This document shows positions 41,957 through 64,000 of a stretch of DNA of 64,000 bases, piece after piece. Origin of the DNA: Dermacentor variabilis (lineage: Eukaryota > Arthropoda > Arachnida > Ixodida > Ixodidae); NCBI RefSeq assembly GCF_050947875.1, contig NC_134572.1, positions 127,534,605 to 127,598,604 on the forward strand, written 5' to 3'. The position numbers were made by a program, and so were the translations under genes. Below the pieces are notes generated by a model, which saw only the letters and a list, made by a program, of their open reading frames with translations, was not told the origin of the DNA and did not search any database. Numbering within the stretch: position 1 is the first letter of the stretch; each line of letters begins with the position of its first letter.

Positions 41957-43147
41957 GGATTCAAACCAACTAGACCGCAAACGTATTTTAACTAAATTAA
42001 GCAGCACGGCGTCCTGCGTGCACAGATGAACATGAGAAAATATTGCTCGATGAGCGCGGAAACTCGCTGTAAAAATTATCGAGTGAGGAATCACGGCAGC
42101 AGCAACCACTTTGGCCTTCATGCGTCTCTCGGTTCAGCGCGAACGAAACGTCGCAAGCACAGCGCATACGAAGCTACCGGCACTACGCGCACTCTGCGGA
42201 CATCGCAGATCGCTTCGAAGATGAGGTCCGCCCGGGCGCGCACTTTGGCCACGTTGCAGATCGCTTTCAAGACACAGGAGCGCCGGCAACGCGTCCCTAC
42301 AGCGTCCGTCAAAGGCGTCTGCTACGGCTTCCGCGATTCGCGTGGCCAACGCCGTGGGAGACGCCGTGGTTGTCTCCAATTTGTACGGAGCGGCGGGCGA
42401 GCAGGACATCGATGCGCCCTAGCAGCCGCCAGAGAAGAACGCCCCTCCTCCCTCGCCTGACCCCTCTGCCTCGCGCACGACAAGAGAGGGCACGCATCCG
42501 GGCGGCGTTTCTCGCTCGCGGACGCGAGATGGAACCGCGTACGCTGGCTCGCCCTCACACACTTTCACTCAAACGGAACCTCACGGAAGCGGCGGTGGCA
42601 AAAATGCGCCTAAAGTATTCATATAATTGCTATCGCAATACTAAATATTCTCTACGCATTGGGTCGTTTATAAAGCAACAGTTCTAGGAAATAATCAGTT
42701 TGCAAACTGACAAAGTGGTTTAAAGCCCAGAAAGGCGAAATTTAGGCGATTTCATTCATGCATGAACCATCGATCTGATGCCGGTTTAATCGTTTTTCTT
42801 GCAGCTGCAGTACACACTAGCGCCAAAGTTCCCTCTAGAGATTTTTGTAGAAAAATATTTTTTTCCCGTAATTGCACGGCCCTGCTGGTGCTCGTGCCCG
42901 ATTCCCAAATGTACGCGGCTCCGGTAACAGCCTTTACAGTCGCAGTTGTGGCAGTTGAGTTTTATTTTTCTTCGTCCTTTGGTGATGTGGAAGCTAGGGA
43001 CCACGAAGTGGCCTAACGGGGAAAAAAACACTTACGTGTTGTCGTTCACGACGATGGCTGTCGTCACTGTAACGTAATGGACTGAAGAGACGGACAGGGC
43101 CGACCCGATTTTGAGCATATAACTGCTGTCACCGCACATTGTTTCAC
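41957..43147. other. Intergenic stretch with a CpG-rich block
   Basis: 42110-42600 is CpG-rich, in contrast to the surrounding AT-rich DNA, and is open in several frames on both strands (Arg/Ala/Ser-rich, no domain). It is probably a repeat or CpG-island-like element rather than a gene. Confidence 0.45.
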
Positions 43148-43153
43148 TTTATT
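43148..43153 (-). promoter_or_regulatory. Candidate polyadenylation signal of P450-B
   Basis: AATAAA on the minus strand, about 195 nt after the P450-B stop, followed by a GU-rich stretch ('tgtgcggtgac'). Confidence 0.55.
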
Positions 43154-43348
43154 TCACTACCACTGGTTCACACACTTTTTCTCGTTCGCCCACATTAAGC
43201 GCTCCTTAGTACCGGCATTTCATGGCCTCAAATGATCCCTTATTCTTCACGAAGGGCACCTCGAGGCTCCTTCTCTGAAAGCGACCGAAACAAAACCACC
43301 AAAAACGACAATATTGAGAATAAAATAAAGGTTGTCCAAAGCACTAAA

Positions 43349-56614
<13,266 letters not shown>

Positions 56615-59600
56615 CTGGCGCGTTTTGGGGGAAAGGAAACGAAACATCCACCACTCGTCATTGCAATCAGGAGTCCCACTCAATGCACCGAAATCTGGGT
56701 TGGATGAACTGCGTTTTGGGTGAGCTGATAACAGAATGTTATCGTAATTTCAAGTTGGTTCTTTCGGAATATCTATTAATTGGTTGTGATACGTCACTTA
56801 ATCGCAATTTTTTTTAAGTAGTCGCACGTGACGCTTTTTTTTTGTTCTTGCGTTCGTTTTGCATAGGTAGTGTTCGAAAGTAAAGGGTGATTGCGTGTAA
56901 CGTCATTTTAAATAACCCAGCGTGAACAGACACGTATACTAGGAAAAACATAGGTACATGTCGCGTTGTTTCTTTCTTTCTTGGGTGCGTCTACGTTTGC
57001 GTCGTGTTCCTTGCGGCGAAAATTCACTACTTGCAGTAGACAGCACGTTTTTACGCTTAAATATAGCTGCAGTCATCAACACCGTAATATGATTCGATCA
57101 CTTGAGACAAAGTTAATCTTACATTTTTTCAAAAACGTCCCTCAGTCGCTCTCCGCCTGCGTTAATAAGCACCGGGAAACAAGCGTTTGAGAAAAAAGAA
57201 ATCGTTTATGGTGTCTTATAACAGAACTGCTTGGAGATGTTCAGTCCGCTCTTTCGGAATATCTTTTTCCAAGTCGTTGGACATGTCGCCTGGTTGCACC
57301 ACTGTTCAAATGATCATTTGTGCAGAATATCTCTATATGTCACAGTATCTGTCTTTCCTAAAAAAAGGATGGTCAGTTCGTACTATTCACTACTCCAAAT
57401 ATAATAGTTTCACCGTTCTCAATTATATATTTTCTTATCGAGAACTTACCGCCGTGATAATCCTGTGTTAGAATTAGTCTACCGGTACACGGTGTTGGTG
57501 TTTTGAATGTTCCAAGCCACACTTCGCCGATCAATAGGCTCTTTTCCATTTTGGAGGTGTTTCTTTAACTACACTTTCGCAAAGCTCAAGATTTGTCATC
57601 TGTACGACCAATAAAAGACGTTTTAGGGATAGTTAGTTTCATTATATATTTGTGTATGATATTTAGTTGAATTTTGCATTACCACTCCTTTTTAACAATT
57701 ACGCCTCGCCCTGTTTCTTTCCTCCTGCAAAGATTAGCTCATCGCTCTTTAGAAATCTCCGCCAAGCAGGCTTTGATTTTCTCAGAGGCTCTAAATGATA
57801 ATACGCGGTATTTTTTTTTAATTTCGACATGCTAGTTTAACCTGGCGACTTGGTTATACATACGTGATAAGCAGAGGAAATCTGAAACAGGCTGTCAGGT
57901 GTACATCATGGTAGGAAGTCCTATTAACCACGCCGTTCATGTTTGTGTCACCGTTTCTGCTGCTGCTGACGATAGTTAATGGCATCTTCTTTGAATCTGG
58001 ATGGCGAAAACTAGTCGCCTAGACTATGTAAGCTAGCTACGAGCCAACGTATCTTAATCTATCACTCTGCCTATCTGTGCCTTGTTACGTACATGTATGC
58101 ATGTCCTGATCACATCTCCATATCTTCCCTGCCTTTTCCCTCTTTTTTTTTTCACCAATACTCTAATCATCTCTTGGTTACATTCGCTGCAGATCAGTAG
58201 TTAACGCTCCCATCAGTTTGCGCTCCCGGCCGTGAACTGCTGCTAGCGTCATCCAGCGGGAAAACTGAGCAATTGAAAAGAGAAAGTTGCGTTTTCGCCG
58301 CGAGATACCGCCGTCATCGGCCTGACAGCGTGGTCACGCTGCATCGTCTGCAAACCTCTGCATCATGTGCAATGTGTGTATGACTGCGTTCGGGATTCGG
58401 TTTTCTTCTGGTTTTCGTTCATTCAAAGCACTACGTTGAAGGTATCGTTGTGAAGAGGAGCTATGCGGCGCTGTTCTCAAGCTTATTGAGTACACTCAGA
58501 AATACTTCACGATTTCGCTCTGTGATAAATGTTATGTCGTCATGGACGGAGAAAATAAAAGGCTCGTGTCTGTTATTCGGAGTTTGTTATTGCGCAACCG
58601 TGTTTAGTTCATTAGGCAGCGCGAAATAGGAATGAATGGTATAACGGTCACCATTTCCAACATAGCTATAGGGACTTGTTGGTACGGCATCTTATGTTTT
58701 GTCGTAGCGCAAGCAGAACGACAGGGACAACAGAAAGGCACATTTCACATGCACACACAGAGCTGTGTGTGTGTCAAATGTGTCTTTCTGTTGTCCCTGT
58801 CGTTCAGCTTGCGCTACGACAAAATGGAGGATTTAGTGATTTTGCCCGTTGTCAGCCTGAGAAGCGTCTTTTAACTAACACCTCACGCTTCCTACGGATC
58901 TTTGTTTTGCCCAAGTATGGCGCCCTGCCATTGTCTTTCCTGCCCGTACTATTTCTGTGGCGAAAACCGGAATTCAAATATTTTACACATAACGAGGCAG
59001 CATAACTTAAATACATTTCCTTCATACCTTGTACAATACTTGTAAGGACGCTGGTAATTGCTGTGACCGCAATATTTTTCGCCACACATTTCGCGTGACT
59101 GCCACCTTTTTTTTTTCTTTTTACTAAGGCAACCTTTAGCTCTAGCAAAGACGCCACTAAACGTCATTCCACCACAAGCTTGCTACCACCACGAAGTTCG
59201 GTTCATTTCGAGAAGCAAAACGAGGAAACCCGTTGCAGCGCGTCTGAATATAGCGCTGACCAAGGTTACTGCTCTTATTCGGCGCTATAAGTTATCGCTG
59301 CACCACGGCGAAGTAATTCAAATGAGACATCACTGCGAAACTGTTCAGGGGAGTTCCACGAAAGCAGCTGTGTTCCGCGGTGGTCGGTGCCCAAGTTCAG
59401 TCAAAAAACAGCCAAAATCGCCGCCAGAATTTAAGTCGTAAATGGCAGTATTACCAGACCACCGGAACACGCCGCTGGAGGCCGGCGTCGGCAGAGCCGG
59501 TGCAGCATAGATGACCATGCGTCGGTTACAGCCGAGTACTAAGCTGTCATATAGCGAAGCGATTGAAAAGAGTCTGGTATACATAAGAATGGTACTGGAC

Positions 59601-60099
59601 AGAGCAAAGGATTTGCACTCTAGGGCGGATTTCCGGCAGACCCATACTAGAACCCTAGAAGTTCCGAAGGATTCGAGAAACTCTTCTACAAATTCGCTCT
59701 AGCTTCGCTGTTTCACGTATGAATTGAGTTGCTCGCGCTGACACATATTTGCGAAGTTTTACAGAGAGGCTGCTAGTGCAACTAGAAGCTGTCAAAAACA
59801 CTGTATGACAATTATCACTGTCTTCACAAAAAAAAATTAAGACCAAAGAAACGAACTGAATCAGGCAGTTTATCTTCTGGAGAAATATAAGCAGTTTGTA
59901 AAGAACAATAATTAAAGCCTTGTTTTCCGCATGTTTACACGCGTTATATTTAGCGCTTACAAAGTTTTCCCGCTTCCCGGGGAGGACAAAGAGGGCACTG
60001 ATTTCGTGTGTGAAACAAATGGGGGCCATTCTAGTGTTGACGTGTACCGGAAGTTTGAAATGTGTAGATTATTATGTTCTTTAATTTATTTACCGAACG
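56615..60099. other. Upstream of the first visible P450-B exon; presumed long intron
   Basis: AT-rich. I searched for counterparts of P450-A exons 1-3 on the minus strand and found none. The only notable structure is the 128 bp palindrome at 58697-58824. Confidence 0.6.
58697..58824. repeat. 128 bp near-perfect palindrome with GT/AC-rich centre
   Basis: The left arm starts ttttgtcgtagcgcaagc and continues through 'gaacgacagggacaacagaa'. The right arm, ending at 58824, is its complement with a few substitutions. The centre is cacacacagagctgtgtgtg. The arms are about 60 bp. Confidence 0.93.
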
Positions 60100-61590
60100 C
60101 TCGTTTTATCTCTATTTTCATGGATTATGCGAGGCGTGTTGTTGGTTTTCCCACCTTCTTCGTGAAATATGCAAGCCATGCTGTTCACATCTTTGGGGGG
60201 AGGGCGGGGGAGGGGGAAAAGCGATGTTTATTCTGTGCTGGTTGACTGCAGGCTTTGTCGAAAATCATTTGGTTGAGTATTAAAGGTTCTTATTATTACT
60301 TTATCAGCAATGTTTCGCACATCCCTAAAGCTACTTAGAAGACATCAAGTTCAAATTTAATTGCACTATATGGTAAAACATTCAGGTACCTAGCCTAATA
60401 TGAAGGTTTAAAAAGAATTATTCAACCATCGTTGTTCTTTTTTCGATTTTCATGTATTATGCAAGTTTCATGCTATGTTTTCCCGATGTCTTCGGTGGAA
60501 TATACAAGGCGTCTTCCTTATATTTGGCGAAAATACGTGGCACATTATGTCTTATGGGTAGGCAAAGTTCATAGCAGGGGGTGCGGTTGAGGGTTGTATC
60601 TTTAGAAATATGTTGAAAATGCAAGCGCCCAGGAACTCTTTGAGTGCGTTTACAAGCGGTGCATAAGCCTGTTTCCCTGACAGAATTACAATTGCTAACG
60701 AGATTAAACTTCAAAAATAGCGAGGGGGTTGCGCCAAATTTGTGTGCGAATATAAATGCGTATGGAGTAATTACAGCCTTTGTTAAAAAATCTTTTTGAA
60801 GAGTATATCAACGCGTCACACGGTCCTTATGAGCTATGTTTCCTAATGTTCTGAGAAAACTGTGTGTCACAGCCAATTTCAATTGGTGGAAATGAGAACC
60901 GTGATAAGCGTGATCTCTGTGCGGCAAAGCTTTAATGTTTCTGGTAAAATTAAAGGCGGTGCAAATAATTGCTCAGCCCACGTCTCTTTTTTTTTTTTTG
61001 TTATACTTAAGTTTTGGGCGTTGTATGAAATTTATAGTAGGTTTTCCCGGTGTCCACGGTGAACTAAGCAAAACGCCTTGATTAAATTTGATCTAAACTA
61101 AGGTCATGTTATAGGTGAGGTGCAGAGGTTGTTTAACGTGTGTACTAATTTCGGCCCTGAAAGTAAATTAGGTGATTTTTAGCGTTTTAAGTGAGCTTTA
61201 CGAACAATACAGAATTTAGCCCGGTACCCTCGAAGCCTCACGAACGTCACCAAGACAAAATTTAGCCAGACTTTGGGGAACATTTTGGATAATGTTCTGG
61301 GGAAGTAAAGTGCGTGTGGATAAATTACAGCTTTTCTAAAATATTTCGTAAGTGCTCGAGTGAGTTATCAAAGGGGCTAGCCATTAGGAACAACGCTTTA
61401 AAGTATGTCGTTTATTTACAGACAAGTTCAAATTTATTGTAACTCACTGGAACTTCGATTGTGATTTCGCAGGGTCCCACCGGTCTGCTGTCTTTTTTTT
61501 CTTTTTTTGAGAAAAGTGGTCGAGTCTACTCCTCGAAATCACACCAGGCTTTCTTGGTATTTAGTTGTTGAACTTATTTCAACTTAATAA
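60100..61590. repeat. Three tandem diverged units, period ~525-560 bp
   Basis: Three ordered landmarks recur. 'ggttttccc' followed by 'ttcggtgaa..atgcaa': at 60144, 60476 and 61040. 'acagcctttgt'-like: at about 60248, 60769 and 61329. 'caagttcaaattta'-like: at 60346, 60873 and 61423. The spacing of the second landmark to the third is constant (about 95-104 nt). The first unit lacks about 190 bp between landmarks one and two. No coding frame. Confidence 0.7.
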
Positions 61591-62756
61591 TTTTAGCCAT
61601 AATCGAGTGTTTTGACTATAGAGTAAACATAAAACTCGCCTGTGAGAGATATCGCTACTTCACTTCTTTTGATCGATTACTCAAAAACTTGGACGTTACT
61701 GTAACAAGAAATCTAAATTCATAATTGACGAATTAAGAAAATATCACTAATTAAAATTTGCGAACTGCACCCGGTGAGTTTGCCAACGTATCCTTTTAGA
61801 ACAAATTCTCAGGATGCCACTAGTTTTGAAATGCTCATTCTCAAAATGTGTGGTGAAGTGCATAGACGTTGCACTCATTTTGGTGCTTGAATGCATAAAA
61901 CGACAATTTTTAAAGAATATATGGAAAAGCTCAGCAATATTACGAAAATCTGATGGCACATATCTAAAACCAGTGCCATCCTCAGAAATTATCGCAAGCT
62001 GATATGCCTTGCAAGATCTTTAGCTAGAATTTTCATCAGGTTCAATATGTGAGCTTTCAATACGTACTTGGTGAAATTGTTTGAATGAGCGAATTATGCC
62101 TTCCGATTTATTCTAAAAGTCCTGCTCTTTGAGCACTCTGGTTCAATAATTGGCATTTGGTATTTGGGACCGACTAAATATTCTTAAATGACATTCGTCT
62201 CAACCGATAGCACTTGGGTGGGTCCCTAGTACTAATGGTCCTCGCTTGTCGGCTTAGCTGAGGCGGGTAGCTCACATTCACATTCCTAGCAGCACCCTTC
62301 CCAGACTTAAGCGCCCCCTTTGGCAACGACCAGGGTCCAGTGAAATCGCATCAGTCCTGCTACTGGCAAAGAATTCGGCCTTTCCCAAATGTCAAGCTCC
62401 TGATACAACAGCACTCCTGCAATAGTCCGACAGCACTTCTCTGGCCCGTGCTACTGGCAATGAGGCTGTGAAAGAACTCGGAAATGTCTAGGAGATCTGG
62501 GGACCTAAGATGTTAGTCAAGCAGCACGAAGGGCTCTCGATGCTTTTAAAACGAAACCTTTACTGGCCGCGAACTTGCGATTTTGCCGTGGCCGTGCTCC
62601 GAGGAGGCACATGATGTCAGACCGCGTTCCTACACTGCGTTCCTCTTCATACCGCGTTCTTCGTCGTTGTGCTCGCCTCCGCTCGCTTCGCCAGCTGCGT
62701 CGCATGCCTGATAACATGTAGGAGGATTGAAAAGGAGAGCTTGCTTGCGCCGCAAC
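61591..62756. other. Non-coding stretch
   Basis: AT-rich to about 62220, then more GC-rich with phrases that look repeat-derived ('gctactggcaaagaattcgg' and 'gtgctactggcaatgaggc' repeat within 62355-62465). No gene recognised. Confidence 0.45.
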
Positions 62757-63026
62757 CTAGGGTGCCTCAATGTCCTCCCCGCCCGCTGCTCCGGACCGGC
62801 GGGCGAGGAGGACAATGACGCACCCTGCCGCAACCACAGTTGAAGCGGCAGTATGGACGGCGACAATTCTGATAAGTAGGAGGAGGCCTGGAATCGACAT
62901 CGGAACGATATAAAGAGGAAACGAATCGCCCAGGAAGCAGACGAACAGCGCGCCGAACGACTGGCTAAACGCTGCAACATAGCTAGACAACCAGACTAAC
63001 CTGGACCTGCAATCAAGATTAACCAA
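62757..63026 (-). CDS. Possible exon of a multi-pass membrane protein
   Basis: An open frame of about 85 codons with three hydrophobic segments (SSYVAAFSQSFGALFVCFL, YIVPMSIPGLLLLIRIVAV, ASTVVAAGCVIVLLA), then a polar end (GGEDIEAP) and a TAG. A candidate acceptor (cttgattgcag|gt, near 63010) lies just upstream, which would make this a terminal exon, loosely like the last segments of a major-facilitator transporter. No partner exon, motif or polyA signal supports it. The alternative is a GC-rich chance frame or TE fragment. Confidence 0.22.
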   Translation of the reverse strand: MVNLDCRSRLVWLSSYVAAFSQSFGALFVCFLGDSFPLYIVPMSIPGLLLLIRIVAVHTAASTVVAAGCVIVLLARRSGAAGGEDIEAP

Positions 63027-64000
63027 GGCTCACCATGGTATGCCTTAGCTTTCGCTACGTATATTGTGGCCTAGCCGAGCTACGCCACTGCCAGTTTTCT
63101 CTTTTAAACTTAGACAAGTCGAAACTGTACATAAAGCTCCTTTTCTCGTGCGTCCATACGCATATTTCACCTGCACCGCTCTAGCTCTGGAGCTTCTGTG
63201 GCCGTCCGGACCCAGATTGCTCACATAATAATAAAAAACGCCTGGTAATTACCTTCCGCGTGGAATTGTTAACCTAAAATATTTGAATGAATCCTGAAGA
63301 ATTTTGTTGTTGAACATTTCTATTAAGGTTGCCGACAGTCCTAGTTAGATATGAAGGAGATATCTGCAAACCTACCAGAGAAAATACGGAGGTGTCTCAG
63401 GATATCGTCCATTAGCGTACGTACAAAAATTGGGCTCCGCTGACCGTGCGACGGGTGATGCGAGGAAAGTTATACCGTGCGCAGCACGTGTTCCGCACTT
63501 TCACCTGAAGGGCGAAGCAATGATAACGTTTAGTTGCGCTTGAACTACTCGGACAGTGTTGTAAATATGCGCGGGTGCAACATGTTATCACGACGCCGCA
63601 CACAAGATAACTGCTGCCTGCGGAAATAACAGCGCCCCGGCAGCTACCAGGCGTCTCACAACGTTTACCTGATGAGAAGCGCCATTCACTGACGGGAGGG
63701 TTGCACCTCAGTGATGCCTATTTAATTGTTTTAGCTTGGCGTGTGCTCTCTATACCACTCGGACCAATGTATACACACTGCAGCTCAGCGTTAGAAGTAG
63801 TGTGCGTCCAGTGTCCGTGCGCACGGCGCTCAGTTGCGGTAGACACAACGCCGGCCTGGCTCTACCACCTAGCTGATGAAACGGCGGTGCGTTGACGGTG
63901 CGTCCACTTCACTTGGCCGTTTTTTACAGCCGTACCCACTTTTCGCCCCTGGAGGTCACACAATAAATGCGCCGTCAATAAAGGGACAGCAGGACGGCGG
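63027..64000. other. Window end, nothing recognised
   Basis: Mixed-composition sequence. Short frames on both strands lack domains. An AATAAA occurs at about 63962 (+) and ATAATAATAAAA near 63225, with no gene attached. Confidence 0.45.

Noticed and set aside
42026..42558. Arg/Ala-rich overlapping frames of 78-144 codons
   Set aside because: Open on both strands because of CpG-rich composition; no domain, and no splice structure linking them to anything.
57240..57320. Minus-strand short frame ending ...ERTEHLQAVLL-stop after a possible acceptor
   Set aside because: No family match, and it does not correspond to any expected P450 exon.
62630..62980. Minus-strand frame beginning MLQRLASRSARCSSASW, resembling a mitochondrial presequence and considered as P450-B exon 1
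   Set aside because: No proline-rich P450 hinge follows, and the frame overlaps the more hydrophobic frame at 62757-63026.
63870..64000. Minus-strand QGRKVG...-like string considered as P450-B exon 3
   Set aside because: The WxxxR motif is absent in any frame, and the following sequence does not match the family.

Overview
This is about 64 kb of an arthropod nuclear genome, most likely a hard tick (Ixodidae, probably a metastriate genus). The evidence is the split-gene structure with canonical GT/AG introns, the dense interspersed repeats (tRNA-derived SINEs with an A box, a B box and a long conserved tail, RTE-like, CR1-like and RNase H-bearing LINEs, a BEL/Pao remnant), and a pair of mitochondrial-clan cytochrome P450 genes. 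The repeat families were recognised from memory; no search was run.

The genes of the window are two paralogous mitochondrial-type P450s arranged tail to tail. P450-A (+ strand, 14308-35620) can be assembled completely: nine exons, all with canonical splice sites, giving 522 residues with a mitochondrial-type presequence, C-helix WxxxR, I-helix GVDTT, ExxR, PERW and a heme-Cys loop, followed by a stop and an AATAAA. P450-B (- strand, 43349-56614) is visible only as its last six exons, which match exons 4-9 of P450-A in boundaries and phases and, for four of them, in exact length (202, 160, 170 and 79 nt). Its first three exons were not found in the 7.4 kb up to the window edge, so it probably continues outside. 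The two stop codons are 7.7 kb apart, and the space between holds repeats only.

Region by region: 1-14 kb is repeat country. It holds a duplicated ~300 bp repeat, TA microsatellites, an orphan cysteine-containing ORF (1274-1786, -), SINEs, two truncated RTE-like LINE 3' ends (one with a fold-back 5' end), a GC-rich block with a decayed BEL/Pao protease region split by a SINE, and a 5'-truncated but uninterrupted RNase H LINE (10082-13140, -). 14.3-35.6 kb is P450-A, whose introns hold LINE fragments, two copies of a ~1 kb element with terminal inverted repeats, a long GT microsatellite and a tRNA-derived repeat. 37.7-41.8 kb is a SINE, a decayed CR1-like LINE and a third copy of the ~1 kb inverted-repeat element. 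43.3-56.6 kb is P450-B, whose introns hold hairpin palindromes and microsatellites. 56.6-64 kb is AT-rich, with a 128 bp palindrome, a three-unit ~0.55 kb tandem repeat and one weak membrane-protein-like ORF.

No operon, CRISPR array or obvious new enzymatic system is present. The most useful results are the reconstructed P450 pair, the young LINE copy with its target-site duplication, the ~1 kb inverted-repeat transposon family, and a set of long near-perfect palindromes in the non-coding DNA.
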